This document shows positions 21,850 through 33,855 of a stretch of DNA of 64,000 bases, piece after piece (position 1 is the first letter of the stretch; each line of letters begins with the position of its first letter). Below the pieces are notes generated by a model. The model saw only the letters and a program-made list of their open reading frames with translations. It was not told where the DNA came from and made no database searches. The DNA lies in the NCBI GenBank assembly GCA_002335605.1, contig BEDY01000001.1, positions 124,001-188,000 of the forward strand, in the 5' to 3' direction. The position numbers and the translations under genes were made by a program. This DNA is from Prillingera fragicola. Taxonomy: Eukaryota > Basidiomycota > Tremellomycetes > Trichosporonales > Trichosporonaceae.

Positions 21850-23129
21850 TTAGGCGACGATGGCGCCAAAGATGGTGAATGCGACGGCAGTGAGAGCGAT
21901 ACCGACGCCAGCTCCCGAGGTGGTGGCACTGTTTCCGATGGAAGAGACAGAGACGATTCCACCGCTGCCCGCGGTGGTGGCCGCGCTGGCCCCGTCGCTG
22001 GCCGTTGCGGAAGCGTCGCCCGAGTTGCCAGGGGTGACAGTGTTGGTGGGGGCGGCAACGCCGTTCATACTGGCAACGGCCTCAAAGGGTGCGTTGCCGT
22101 TCGAGTCGTAAAAGTCGAGCAAGATGATGTTGGGGTTGCGGCCGTAGAGCGAGACACAGTTGTCTGCGTGGAAGCCAATCGAGCCGGCGCCGGAGGCAGC
22201 GTTGGTCTCGGTGAGCTTTTCCTTGTTGGGGATGAACGCCTGAGTGCCGGCAAGGAGGAGGGTGGTGTCGAGGAAGTGGTTGATCATGTACATCTGAGAG
22301 GCCGAAGAGACACTGGGGTCAGTGCGGTTGATGCCGCAGGCAAAGGACGGCTCGGTGACGTCGTAGGCGTCCTCCCACATGTTGGACCAGGTGCTCATGA
22401 TGTAGGGAACAGAGGTAAAGTCGGCGTCATAGTCCATGAACACGACAAGGTTGGTGCCGGCGTCAATCATCGCACCCAGAGTAGGCCACTGGGTGATGGT
22501 CATACTGGCAGCCTGGGGAGTGTAGGCCTTGGTGTTGAGGCCTGCCGCGGTGAAGACGGTGCCAAACTCGCTGGCGGCCAGGTTGTCGCTGTTGACAATG
22601 ACTAGCGACACGACGTCGTTAGGGTTCGAGTTGAGCCATGACGCGACAGTCTGGAGGTAGGCCTCAAAGGTGCCACCATCCTTGAGACGCTGAAATGTCA
22701 GTCAGTGATCGACCTCGGTTCACAAGATTCTAAACGCACACAGTCTGAATGGCAGACATGGAGCTTGCCGTTGTTGTTGTGAGTCTGCACTTGAAGCGCA
22801 CGGACACCGTCGTTCTGGGCACGTTAGCAGTTGGTCATGATGGGTGCAAGTGGCGGCGGAATGCGGAAGCGGGAAGGAGTAGACGTCGACCCCGTTGCGG
22901 CAGAATGGGACGATGTAAGGTTTTCGAGAGCACGTACCAGTTGACCCGTAACGTCCTTGTCCTGGTTGTCGGCCAGTCCGCTGCCAACAGCATAGCTGTT
23001 GTGAGTGCCGACGTAGGTGACGTTGGAGTAGAGGCGGTCGCAGAGAGCCGCGTCGCCGTTGCAGATGGAGGCTGCGAGGGCGGTGGACGCTGCGAGGATA
23101 GGGGCGGCGAGATAGGCGAAACCGCGCAT
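21850..23129 (-). CDS. GPI-anchored PLC-like phosphodiesterase (TIM-barrel)
   Basis: Three exons: 22938-23129, 22740-22814, 21850-22689; introns of 123 and 50 nt; 368 residues. A signal peptide (MRGFAYLAAPILAASTALAA) is followed by the PI-PLC-X-like core: NVTYVGTHNSYAVG with His43 in the position of the first catalytic His, ALQVQTHNNNGKLHVCH with His86 in the position of the second, then TFEAYLQTVASWLNSNPNDVV and NLVVFMDYDAD. A Ser/Thr/Ala-rich stem and a terminal hydrophobic helix (GAGVGIALTAVAFTIFGAIV) predict GPI anchoring at the cell surface or wall. The family cleaves phosphodiester bonds in lipids; substrate unknown. Confidence 0.9.
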
Positions 23130-23243
23130 GGTGTGGGATGAGGGGGAGAGAGTGTCGTGAAAGGGAGCGAGTGGGAGGAGGAGAGAGCGAGGCCTGGTAG
23201 AAAAGAGTGAACCGGAAGAGACAAAGCGAGCGAGATCAAGACC

Positions 23244-23264
23244 AAGAAGAAGAAGAAGAAGAAG
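23244..23264 (+). repeat. AAG trinucleotide microsatellite
   Basis: Seven AAG units upstream of the PLC-like gene; read as CTT on its sense strand, it is a pyrimidine tract in the promoter or leader. Confidence 0.9.
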
Positions 23265-23996
23265 AACAAGATCGAGAAAGCACTGCATGTGGATGTGTTT
23301 TGAGGCGCAGCACAGAGGAACGCGCAGTGGCGCGTCCGGGGTAAATTCAGGGTAAAAATATTTAGAGGGGCCGTGCACAACAAGGCACACGTGGCTCTGC
23401 TTACTCTGCAGCCAGCATAGCATCCAGTTCTCTGCACTACTGGCTCACCAAGACATGCATGCATAGATTCCTACGTCGGTGCATCGGTGGACGACTTACC
23501 TCACAGCTCACAGCATTGGGCTGATTCTTTCCTGACCGTGTGGCCAGACAAATCCGGGGACATTGATGCATACTGATGGCCTCGAAATCAGTGGAGGCTG
23601 CGGGGGCCCGTGCTGTCCAGGCCACTTGGCCGTCTGCGAGTGCAGCCAGCCAGTTGGCAGCGCTGGTCTGATGGTCTCCTGGCATCTCTGATCATCCAGC
23701 TACAGTCCAGCTGCAGTCCAGCTACAGTATCGTATCCCTCGGCCATTCTTCAACATTGCTCAAAACGTACAAGCGACTTTGAAATACAATTAACAACCAT
23801 GAGCCGCCATACGAGAATAATTAGCGGGATCAGATCTCATTACCTTCTAAATCCTAATCAGAAATTAGCCGGATTCTCCCAATGCGTCCTCACCATCACC
23901 GAGCTGCCCGTCACTGCCGGTTCCGCTTGCGGCGTACTTCTGCATGCGTCCATGGCCATGCATTTTTTCCAGGCGGCTACGGCCCCCTTTGAAAGG

Positions 23997-24004
23997 GATA
24001 AAAG
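23997..24004 (+). promoter_or_regulatory. TATA-like element GATAAAAG
   Basis: Lies about 100 bases upstream of the ATG at 24099 and about 35 bases upstream of a pyrimidine-rich likely initiation zone. The assignment is by position and consensus only. Confidence 0.45.
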
Positions 24005-24098
24005 GACGACCTTGCAGGCCCGTTCTTCTCTCCATCCATCTGCCACCACCACCAACCCACCCTCCACCCACAACCACCACCGCCACTCTGCCACCACC

Positions 24099-24674
24099 AT
24101 GATCGCCATCCACACTCCCCGCCCCCAGCGCCTCGCGACCGCCCACGCTCCCATCATCGCCAACCTCGAGCTCAAAGCCCAACGCGCCGCCTTTGCCCAA
24201 ACCCAGAAGGAGGAGCGCGAACACTTTCAGCAGCGCCAGAAAGCCGCCCGCCTCGCATTCCAGCACCGCCAGCGCCAGCAGCAGCTCTCGCCACCCATCC
24301 CCGGCGCGACTGGCCTGCCACAGCCACGCCGCCGTCTCCCCCCAACGCCAACCTTCACCCCCCGCCCGCGCCCACTCCCCACGCCGCCCTCAACCCACCG
24401 CTCCAGCAAAGCCCTGCCACCCATCCCACCTACACCACCCACACCGACGCCGACCGCACCCTCCCACCCACGCACCCAGCCCACCCCACCAGCGCCTTCC
24501 GGCTTGGACGTCCACTTCCGCCCAGACCTCTACTCGGCCCAGGCAGGACGCTACGCTCCCAACCCCTTTCTCGCCGTCCACGCCGCGCTCCTCACCGACT
24601 ACGCCACGCGGGACCCGCTCGAGAACACCCGGCGCGTCCTGCGGGAACAGGAGGCGGAGCGCTGCTGGCTTTGA
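24099..24674 (+). CDS. Proline-rich protein with N-terminal Gln/Arg helix, unknown function
   Basis: Single exon, 191 residues from the ATG in a CCACCACCATGATC context; an in-frame extension to 23610 exists but crosses the TATA-like element, so I reject it. Residues 15-65 form a helical Gln/Arg/Glu-rich segment (EEREHFQQRQKAARLAFQHR). Residues 70-145 are almost all Pro/Thr. The C-terminal third is ordered: LDVHFRPDLYSAQAGRYAPN, then LLTDYATRDPLENTRRVLRE, ending ERCWL. Unknown family. Confidence 0.65.
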   Translation: MIAIHTPRPQRLATAHAPIIANLELKAQRAAFAQTQKEEREHFQQRQKAARLAFQHRQRQQQLSPPIPGATGLPQPRRRLPPTPTFTPRPRPLPTPPSTHRSSKALPPIPPTPPTPTPTAPSHPRTQPTPPAPSGLDVHFRPDLYSAQAGRYAPNPFLAVHAALLTDYATRDPLENTRRVLREQEAERCWL

Positions 24675-24911
24675 GCGCTGTAGGATGGCACTGTCGGATC
24701 TGTTGTAGAATTTAGTCTTGTTTGTTGCATGTATTAGCGCTGGTCGCTGGTTTCTATCCACGTCCCCGCGCAAAGTACTGATTCTGCCACTGACACGATG
24801 CTAATGTTGAATGCATTCCCTTGTTACACTATGACAACCATGCTATCTACTCCTCTATGCTACCGCCCCCCAGACCAGACCGGGTTGACCGGCCTCGGCC
24901 AAATGCACGCC
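24675..24911. other. Convergent 3' flanks
   Basis: No gene seen between the plus-strand gene ending at 24674 and the minus-strand lipase ending at 24912. Confidence 0.6.
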
Positions 24912-26802
24912 TCACAGCCCATCCTCCCTCAACCTCAGCATCAACCCTCCGTAAAACCTTGCCAAGTCAAACTTTTCCCTCAAGACCTTTTTGGCCTTGT
25001 CGGCAGAAGTCGCGGCCATCTCCTTGCGCGCGTCAGAGAGCTGGCGCGGCGCGTCGCTCTCCTTCTTGTCGCCGGGGAACAGGTCGCCGACCCAGTCAAT
25101 GAGCTCGCCGACCTGCGCGAGGTCCCACGCGCTGTGCGAGTCCTTGGGCTTGTCGCCGGGGGACATGGCACGGGCCGTGGCGAGGTCGCGCGCGTGCTGC
25201 GCCGGGTCGAGCTGACTGTCGCGCTTGAGCGGCTGTCCCGCGCCAGCGGCAGCGGCGTCGCATGGATCGCGCGTATTGGAGGCATCAAGGCCGACGGCGC
25301 CGGCCCAGTCCATTGGGATCTCGTCCTTGAGCTTGATAGAGCCGCCCTGGGGCCATAGTCCGCCCTCGCCGCGCAGGTCCCAGTGATGGCAGCCGTCGAC
25401 AACGCCCATGAACTCGCCCCACTTGGACGAAGCGACCGAGACGAGGCCGTCGTTGCCCTCGTACTGGAGTCCGGGACGGGTCTCGCCCAGAGGGTAGCCC
25501 TTTTCGGCTGCAGAGTCGAGGACGAGCTTGGGGAACCAGAGCGGATGCAGCACCGACATCTTGGAGATGCGGCCGGCAACAGACAGGTACTTGACGTTGG
25601 GGTCGTCGGGCGTGGCCGGGTTAAAGTGGTCGCGAAGGTACGACGTGGTGAGGTTGTGGTAGGCGGGAGAGTCAAAGATGCCGAGGAGGTAGTTTGTGAG
25701 GGCAGAGGTGAAAGAAGAGAGAGTGTCCTGGGGGTCCTTCTCGAGCGCCAACAAGGGAGCCTTCATCGTGAATGGAAGCCCCTTGGCCACCTCTGCCTGC
25801 TTCTCCGCCAGCTTGGCCTGAATACCTCCCGAGCCGACACCAATGTTGGCCGCACACCAGTCCATGAAAGGCGAGCCGTGATGCGGGGTAGCAATAGTCG
25901 TCAAGCTGAGAGGCTTGTACTCTGTGGGACGAATGGTGGATATCAAGTGACGGCAGTCGAGGCCACCCATGCTGTGGGCGACAAAGTTGACTCCCACACC
26001 CTTGGGCAAGTACGACTTGAGGAACGAGTGCATCTGAGCTGCGCGCTCCTCGATGGAGCCAGTACTGGGAAAAAAGTCAGCAAACAATGACGATGACGAG
26101 CGAGCCGGTCCGAGGTCCCAGGCACCGGACTGGGTCTCGAAAAAAGACGGACCACTTACCCCTTTACGCCGACGACCACGACCTTTGCACCCATGCGGTC
26201 ACGCAGGACCTCGAGGACCGAGGCCCAGTAGTGCAGCTTGAGAGATGGGAAGAGTGGAATAGGTGTTGCGGTTGAAAATCCGTATAATCCTGCGAGGTCA
26301 GCAAGGGCGGTGACTGCCACCAGCCAACCACGGTCCGCCACACGGGCCGCAGTCCATGGCGCGTCCACGTACCGTGACACAAGACGACCACCTCTCGTGG
26401 TGGTTTCATAGTTCCGGGAAGGAAAGCACGCTCGTCGTTCATGAGGCGATAGATTTCAGTATTCTCTGGGGGGTACCGGGGGTCCGGGTGCCGATCGGGG
26501 CGAGGGGGCAGGTCCTCAATGTTGGTGGGGAGTGGCGGCATGCTGGAGCCAATGGCAGACTCGACAGCGACGGCCGCACCCTTGTCGCTGCTCGCGCTCT
26601 TGGGGTCCATCATGACAGCAGCGCGGCCCATGGCTGATGCGGCCAGTGCGCGACCCCTGGCGCTGGGCGCGAGAACAAACTGGGCGGCGCGTGCTTGTGC
26701 GGCGCGTCGCCTGGCCTGCAGGCCGGGGACGGTGTCTATCCACCACTGGACGGCGTAGCGCACCACCTGCAGGTAGCGAAAGGGAGAGAGGGTGGCGGGC
26801 AT
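24912..26802 (-). CDS. TGL2: Triacylglycerol lipase, Tgl2-like alpha/beta hydrolase
   Basis: Three exons: 26373-26802, 26160-26289, 24912-26064; introns of 83 and 95 nt; 570 residues with all phases consistent. The oxyanion-hole strand is VVVLCHGLYGFS (created by the first splice), the nucleophile elbow is AHSMGG near residue 216, the acid lies probably in GNDGLVSV, and the His in GCHHWDLRG. The N-terminus (residues 1-40) is Arg/Ala-rich with WWIDTVPGLQARRRAAQARA and could be a mitochondrial presequence-like region, as for yeast Tgl2. The C-terminal ~100 residues are a Lys/Asp-rich extension. Role: hydrolysis of acylglycerols. The gene symbol follows the yeast mitochondrial lipase by motif layout, not by a search. 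Confidence 0.85.
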
Positions 26803-27693
26803 TGTGGGAGTGAGAGTGAGGTCGGGAGCGGGGTGGCAGAGTGGTGGTCGGGTGGCAAGTGTTTGTGGCCTGGTGTCGTGGAGCTGGTGGGTGTAAATGG
26901 GGCGACCAGCTCAGCCGAGGCGAGAGCTGGTGCCCAGATGCAGTATGGGTAGTTGTGAGAGGTGGGGAAAGAGTGTGACTCTGGCTGCGAGTTGCTGGTG
27001 TATGTGAGGTGTGTTTGGTTCGTAGTGAATGCTGTGGGGTTGCAAGAGATGGGGTGGGTGGCGTGTTGTTATAGTTGGTAACAAGAAGATGGACATGTGA
27101 TTGTTCAAATGACCACGTTTGACTGGGAGCAAATGATTACGTAACATTGTGCCTCCTTTTCGCTGGGGATACAGGACATGCACAGAGCACTGCAACGACG
27201 TCACCGTGGAGTCTCCACAGTGTCATTCGGCCGTTCCTCCCCGATCAGCTCGGACATGACTACTGTATATCGAGCAGGCTGTGCTCTTCCATGCTTGCAT
27301 GCTGACGGCCATCCAAGGCGATGTAGTAGTTTATGTGCATAGGTATTGTTTGGCTCCTGTCATTGTTGTTGACAAGTAACTGGTTGTGGGGCGCAGTTGA
27401 CCGATAAGAGACGAAACGTGCACATGACCACTCTCCCTCCTGGTGCACACACACCCCCTGCGCCCAGGCACGGAAACAAACGTGTTGGGCAGCACACACG
27501 TTGGGATGGACTATATTATATGATCCCCTCACTTATGGAGGTACTGGCATGGTTATAGATGTGCTGCATGACTGTTGCTCATCTTCCACAGATGCAACAG
27601 CACGGCAGGTACAGCTCAGCGTTGCTCCTCCTGCAACCATACAACCTTTACGTCCCACACTTACCAAAGCCCATAAATGCATACACTAACACT
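26803..27693. other. Intergenic, lipase promoter and 3' flank of next gene
   Basis: No gene supported. GT-rich leader of the minus-strand lipase at 26803-27060; nothing recognised beyond. Confidence 0.55.
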
Positions 27694-28510
27694 CTAATCC
27701 TCATCAACCACAGTGATCTTGACCTCATCCACTGCCCCCGCCCCCGGCCCAGCAGCGACCGGCGCAGCAACCTCAGCCGGGACAACAGGCGCGGGCGCAA
27801 CCTCCTCCTCATCACTCTCAACCTCCTCTCCAGGCCGACGGAACGCCACAGCTCCGGCACCAGTAGCAAACTTGCTCTGCGGCGGCGCAGCGACCGCTGG
27901 CGCACCTCCGTCTTCGCCAGGACCCCCCTTGCGGCCCTGCTTGCGCTTCTGGCGCTTGGCGCGGTTCTTTGCCGTCTTCGCATCTGTCACCGCGTCGCGC
28001 GCTGCTTGCCTTGACAGGAACTCTTCCTGCTCCTCCAGCTGTGGCGGCGTCAGCTTCTCCCCCGTGCAGTCCCACCAGCGTGCACACGATGCACGCCGCC
28101 CTTCAGCCAGACACTTACCGCCTTGGCCTTGTCGTCCATAATCTTCATCCTCTCAAATTCCCTCCTGCGCGCCGCCTTGTAGACGTGAAACTCGCCCGAG
28201 CCAGCCGCGCTCGACGAGCCAGTGACACTCTTCATCATGTCGCGGGGAGCGCGTATGGAACGCTCCACTGCGCCTGTGGGGAGCGTCACTTCTTTGTCTG
28301 GGTTGGCGAGAAGTTTCTCCAGCTGTACAGGTCAGCGCTGGTTGAGAAGTCTAGGAGGAGGGGCGCGAGGGAAGGAAGACTTACCTGCCTGCGCTGGATG
28401 TCTGCTGCCGAGAAGCGTGCCTTCTTGTAAGGACCAGGACCGTCGCCAGTTGGCGAAGGCGAGCGCGAGTAGCGTTCTGGAGACTGGGAGGCTGTTGGGT
28501 CGATGGGCAT
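27694..28510 (-). CDS. DUF1168 / PRKRIP1-type spliceosome-associated protein
   Basis: Three exons: 28385-28510, 28119-28322, 27694-28038; introns of 62 and 80 nt; 224 residues. It starts MPIDPTASQSPERYSRSPSP; the second exon carries the family core (VTGSSSAAGSGEFHVYKAAR, then RRREFERMKIMDDKAKA) and the third the basic region AKTAKNRAKRQKRKQGRK. Human PRKRIP1 has the same HVYRxxRRREYxR and TAKRRKKRQK blocks and is a component of the catalytic spliceosome (C complex). The tail is acidic and Ala/Pro-rich (DEEEVAPAP), ending KITVVDED. The exon 3 acceptor was chosen at CCGCCACAG, preceded by a CTGAC branch. Confidence 0.87.
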
Positions 28511-29047
28511 GGTGGGATGGGTGAAAGTGGAGGTGAAGTGTAGTCGTCAACTGTCAACAAAGACGGCATCGAGTGGGAAAGTGCCACAAAGCGTGGCCAA
28601 GATTACGCAGAGGTCGGGATTTTCGGAGATATAAATGTTGACTGTGTGAGCCAGAGTGCCTGGTGGAGGTGGTCTCCTCGGTGCACTGTAGTCATTGAGA
28701 TTGTTATCATTGGCATCGACGCGCGGGCGATCGCAAGCTGGCTATACTACAGCTAGCCAAAGGAATAGCCAACACTGACATCGAAGCTGCTTCAAAGGAC
28801 TTTGCTGGCCAGGACCCCCCAACTCTGGTGCCTCCAACAATCCTCATTCCCATCGTCCATCGCACCACACCCAACGGGTCGACGTCTGCCAGCGTAGGGA
28901 ACCTGGGCCTTGACCACCCTTCGCCTCAAGCGCCACAAAAGTCTGTTCAAGACGGTGTGGAGGACGTCATCGCACATCTTGGCCTGAACTGACCCCCCAC
29001 AGAATCTAACCCAGGAAGGAACCGCGCGACCAGTGGCAACTGCAACC
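28511..29047. other. Divergent promoter region
   Basis: About 540 bases between two divergent genes; no gene seen. AT-richer stretch at 28610-28720. Confidence 0.55.
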
Positions 29048-31398
29048 ATGTCGTTTGATCCAACTGGCCGCTACAAGGGCAGCCGGTATGATCCCAACTT
29101 TGCAGCCAAGCTCAAGGCCAGGCAGGAGCAGCAAGAGCAGCCGGAGAATCAACGCCGCTTCAGCTTGCCCAAGGGAGGAAGAGATGGCGGCAGCAGCGTG
29201 GATCGCTTTGATTCCGGATCTCACGGAAAGCGCAGGGGGGATGACCGTGGGTTTCAACACAACGACGGACAGTATGGTTCTCAAAGTTCTCCATATTCTC
29301 AAGGTGGTGAGAGAGGATACACACCGAGGTATCAGCACGACAACTACCCGCAGCAACAGCAACAGCCGCCAGATTATCACAATCGACAGGACAACTATCG
29401 TGGCGGACAGGAGCGTGACTACCACAATCCACCGCACGAATCAAGGTTTGTGCAACCCTCCTACAATCCCAATTTCTCTCGCCACTACGACAAGGACCGT
29501 GACCTTCGGCAATCGGAGGGCAGGCCGACAACGTACGCATCGGCGGCAGCGTCAGGCAACTACTCTAACATGGAGGCTCCACCACCTCCTCAGGAGGCGC
29601 CGCCTCCGACTCCCACGCCCCGTCCCAAACAGGCAGCCCCAGCACCCCCTAAACTTGTCACAGCAAATGCAACGTCAACCCCACAGGAAGGTACATCAAC
29701 GCCAACAGGCGAGATGAGTTCTCTAGAGAAGCTGAGGCTTTTCAAAGCCCAAGTTGAGGCAACTCGAGCCGCGCGGTCCACCACACAGGAGGTGGGAATT
29801 GCATCGGTGACGAGGGCAGCCGAGACGTTTCTGCAATCTGTTTCTGAAAAAGACGGGGCATCGAGCCAAGCGGCCTCGGCCCCTGCTTCCCCTGTTGTCC
29901 AGGCCGCGCCTGGCAGAGTCAAAGCGAGCGCATCGGGTGCGGCCGAGGAAGGCGAAATTGTTGGATCTCAAATACCCAAGCAACTCGAGCTCAAGGAGAG
30001 GCTAAGGCAGAAGATAGCAAAGGCCAAGGGCGCCGCTGCGGCTAGCTCAACGGGCGCCAACGCGCCTCCATCGGGGACCACCGCGCCCAACGGAACCGGA
30101 GGTCGCAGTGGCCCCCCAACGCAGGACCAGACCCCCCGCCGACAGGCCATCAATAATCAACGCGCCTCGGCCCATGGGCTCAATCAAGACGGCCCCGGAA
30201 CACCCAGCACCCCTCAAACCCAGGACGCTCCCAGGAGCTACGCCGAGGCCGCCCGCGAGCGCGCACAAGCCCGCGCAGAAGGACGCGGGATAGAGTATGA
30301 ACCCCGCCCCGTGCTCTTGCGCGGTCGCTCGGCCTCACCTCAGAGACGGAATGTTTCCCCGCAGCGGTACGGGTCGCCGCCGCGGACAGCGCCTGTGCGC
30401 AGGCAGTACTCGCCTCCGCTGCAGAGGGAGCGCCGGGATGAGTACTCTGACAGGGGGAGGTTGCCCGACCGGATGGAGAGAAGAGAGTCGTGGGTAATGC
30501 GTGTGGCTTGTGTTTGACTGAACGATTGCTTATGGACAGACCTGCTACTCGCCGGCCGAGTTTCCGTGACGACCCGCCGCCGCCTCCCCAGGCCGAGGCG
30601 CCTGTTCGTGCACCTGCACCAGCCCCTGCCCCTGCTCCTATCCCGGCTCCTGTCCCTGTTCTGGCTCCTGCTCCGGCGCCAGCTGCATCAGTCTATGCTG
30701 CTCCTGCAAGTGCTGCTGCCGTGGCAGCGCCCACACAGGCGTGGGTCGTCAGGACTCTACAGCTCCTCAAGGAACAGATTTCAGAGTTGGAGAAGCTGGT
30801 CGTTCCCACGGCCGATGTGCCGATGATTGTCGCTGCTCCAGTGCAGGCTGCTCCCCAGCCAGTGGCTCCTCAACCTGCTGCTCCACCACCACAGTACCGT
30901 GCACCCACGCCTCCTCGGCGTGCTTCGCCATCGCCCCGTCATGCTTCACCACCGCCTCGGCGGTACGAGGAACGTGTCCGGCATCCCACTTACGACCCTG
31001 GGCAGTACGTGCCGCGTGAGAGGAACCAGGAGTTCGAGCACACGAAACGAAGCTACAATCCAGATTACAGGAAGCCGACCGATGGCTACAAGAGGCCGTA
31101 TGATGGCTACAAGAAGCCCTATGACGGTTACAAAAAGCCTTATGACCCGGGTTACACCCAGTACAACGAGGGAGGGTACGACAAGTTTGACAATCTGTTC
31201 CACAAGTCTTCGTCATATGACGAGTATCGCGAGCGCGGCGAAGGATACTTGCGCGGTGGTGGGGAGCGGGGGAGGGGGAGAGGCGGATACAAGAACTACG
31301 GCCGCGGCGGATACCACAGTGGAGGGAACCGGTATGAGCATGAGCCCGAGTACAGGGGTGGTGGTGGAGAGTATCGTGGTGGTGGCCGGGGAGATTAA
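29048..31398 (+). CDS. Large disordered protein with YKKPYDG and RGG repeats, probable RNA-associated
   Basis: Two exons (29048-30489, 30540-31398) with a 50-nt intron (GTGGGT donor, TTGACTGAAC branch); 766 residues. The N-terminus reads MSFDPTGRYKGSRYDPNFAA, then Gln/Tyr/Arg-rich disorder. A helical block lies around residues 220-260 (SSLEKLRLFKAQVEATRAAR) and another near 315 (LELKERLRQKIAKAKG). An Arg/Ser/Pro tract (RSASPQRRNVSPQR) follows. After the intron comes a Pro/Ala stretch, a helix WVVRTLQLLKEQISELEKLV, four tandem copies of a DGYK(K/R)PY unit and a Gly/Arg-rich end (GRGRGGYKNYGRGG). SR-like and RGG composition points to RNA binding; no RRM or zinc finger seen. Function unknown. 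Confidence 0.8.
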
Positions 31399-31688
31399 GG
31401 TGGGCCTCCTCGTGAGTACTAGATATTGCATGTTCTCGAGACCAAGGAGATTGCGGAAAGAAGCAGATACCATGCATATGATTGTTCCCTACCAACGTGC
31501 TCGTGCCACAAGCGCTCGCTGGGTGGGCTGTGGTGGCTGGCGGGGCTGGGCCTGGGGTGGATGACGATCGGGTGGACGGAATCAAATATCCCACTTGCAC
31601 TCACTCATCTTGGCACTCGTCACTTTCACCACCCACACTACTCTCTCTCATCCTCCATCCCACTTTCCCCCTGCAGTGGCCCCTCATC
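31399..31688. other. Short intergenic region, promoter of carboxypeptidase
   Basis: Strongly CT/CA-rich leader in 31598-31688; no gene. Confidence 0.6.
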
Positions 31689-33855
31689 ATGGTGCACTCG
31701 GCACTCCCACTCCTAGCACTCTGCCTCTCAGCAGCAGCAGCACTCGGCGTACCCGGCCCAGGACCAAACTCACAGCAGCCACAGCAGGCAGTACTCGGCA
31801 ATCTCCAGCAACCAGTGGAGGCACATGGGCGACCACACCACATCCCCTCGCCATTCCCCCACACACCTGCATCCACCGTGGAGCGCTACGATGGCCACGA
31901 GGTCTGGCGCATCAACTGGCGCGCTCTCAGCTCTACTGCAAGGGACGAGCTGATGCTGGCATTTGACGTAAGTAGTCTGCTTCGAATCGCTATCGCGCTT
32001 CTCCGGCCAGCTGCTTCCCACTTGGCATTCCTTGCCACTGCATCCTTCCTACACTAGCACATTCCCAAGGACTCGAGCTGACAGCGTAGATGCTCTCGCT
32101 CGACATCTGGCGCGCCTCGGGCGCAACAGTCGACGTCCGCGTGCCCCCGCAGCTGGCCAAGGCCGTCCGCGCCGTCATCCCAAGCGCAGCGGTCATCGAG
32201 CCCTTCATCTCCAACGTCCAGGACCTGGTCGACGTTGCCCGGCCGCACAAGTCGCACTCGCGCCGCCTCACAGATCCCGAGGACCCCGAACCCCCCAAGG
32301 TCGACTGGAACGTGTCCTCGATCGACAGCCCATTCCACGACGGATACCACGTGCTTGACGAGGTGTACGAGTTTGGAGACCAGCTGCAGGCCTTTTTCGG
32401 CGACGTGCTCAAGCCGCTTGATATTGGAAAGACGGCAGAGGGTAGGACCATTCGTGGCTGGACTGCCCATGCGCATGACCCCGAAGTCGAGGTTGTGGGT
32501 GGGCCAGAGGTCGAGTTTGTTGTCACTGCTGGACAGCATGCGCGTGAGGTGAGTCTGCGTGTGTGGTGGGCTGCGGCTGCGACAGTGAGCAAGCTGGGGC
32601 GGGTTAAACTCCCTGCCAGCAAGGCTGTCTGTCGTGGTGTAGTTGTGGAACACCAATCCTTGCACGTTCACCCGTGACGCCCGCGTTCTTAGTTAACATC
32701 ACAGTGGGTTGGCTCCTCCTCGGCCATGTACTTTTTGCACGAGCTCCTGGTCGCCAACAAAAACGACCCCGACTCTCGCGCAGCCAAGTTCCTCAAGACT
32801 TTTACGTTCACAGTCGTCCCAGTGCTCAACCCCGACGGGTTCGAGTACTCACACGACCAGTCGCGGCTTTGGAAAAAGAACCGCCAGGACGTCGGCGGCC
32901 TGCTTTGCAAGGGTGAGTGTTGCTCTGGAGTGCCGGGGAGGAGTCCTGGCGTGACCTCGTTGTCTGGTTCGGGCTGGACGATGGGTCGCTGGTGGGAAAA
33001 CGCCGCCTCGGCGTCAGTGGCTGCGATGTGCCTGAAGCATGGTTCATTGACACTGAGAACACTGCTTCAGTCCCCTGATGACCATTCCCTCTGCATATTC
33101 ACTGCGACCACTTGAGCACTTGCTGACACCGCAGGCATCGACTTGAATGGCAACTGGGGCTACGAGTTCCGCCCCTCGCGCCTCGCCTGCACGGACACGT
33201 ACTCTGGCCAGACTGCTTTCGAGGCCCTCGAGACCCGGGCAATGGCCCGCTACCTCATCAACGGAACCAGCGATGCCGAGCCGCGCCACGCCAAGGTCCG
33301 CGCCTTTGTTGACCTGCACTCGTACGGCCAGATGTGTGAGTATATCGTTCGGATGCGGCCGAACCGCCCAGGCAGGCGCTGACAGGCAGTCATGTTCCCA
33401 TTTTCGTACTCGTGCGACGACTTCCCGCCTGACGCCGAGAACCTCATGGAGGCCGGCTTAGGAGTTGCGCGTGCCATGCGTGTGTCGCACGGCGGCGAGT
33501 CATACCAGTGCGGACAGGCTTGTGACATGACCTACCGGTGAGTGCTATGCCACGGGGAAGAGGCCCTGCAGTGTCTTTCTACTGCTGGTTGATGAACTTG
33601 GACTGACCATCAGCTCGCCCGGAGAGGCCATAGACTACTCGTACGGCGTCGGTGACGTGCGCTGGTCGTACTCTGCCGAGTTGAGGGACACTGGAACTGT
33701 GAGCACCCCCAGCACCGCGCAGACTACCCCTTCTAACACTACCCTAGTACGGCTTCCTGTTGCCTCCCCACCTCATCCGCCCCACGGGCAACGAGGTCTT
33801 TTCAGGCCTCATGTACCTCGCGTTCTTCATCTGGGACACGGAGATTGACATCTAA
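31689..33855 (+). CDS. Secreted zinc metallocarboxypeptidase, M14A family
   Basis: Seven exons: 31689-31967, 32090-32548, 32705-32912, 33135-33335, 33390-33537, 33614-33698, 33748-33855; 495 residues, all phases agree. A signal peptide (SALPLLALCLSAAAALG) is followed by a propeptide (VERYDGHEVWRINWRALSST). The zinc ligands are in GQHARE (His and Glu, residues ~243-246) and FVDLHSYGQ (~378); the substrate-binding DLNGNWGYEF follows the third splice; the catalytic Glu is in AELRDTG (~454). In ECM14-type pseudo-enzymes this Glu is replaced, so this one should be active. It removes C-terminal residues from peptides outside the cell. Closest by sequence style to fungal ECM14/carboxypeptidase A-like proteins. 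Confidence 0.93.

Larger units (their letters stand above)
23130..24098. other. Divergent promoter region
   Basis: No gene supported. It contains an AAG microsatellite, a CT/GA-biased leader of the minus-strand PLC gene, and a TATA-like element for the plus-strand gene (both annotated). Three near-identical copies of CAGCTACAGTCCAG-type sequence lie at 23696-23729. Confidence 0.55.
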
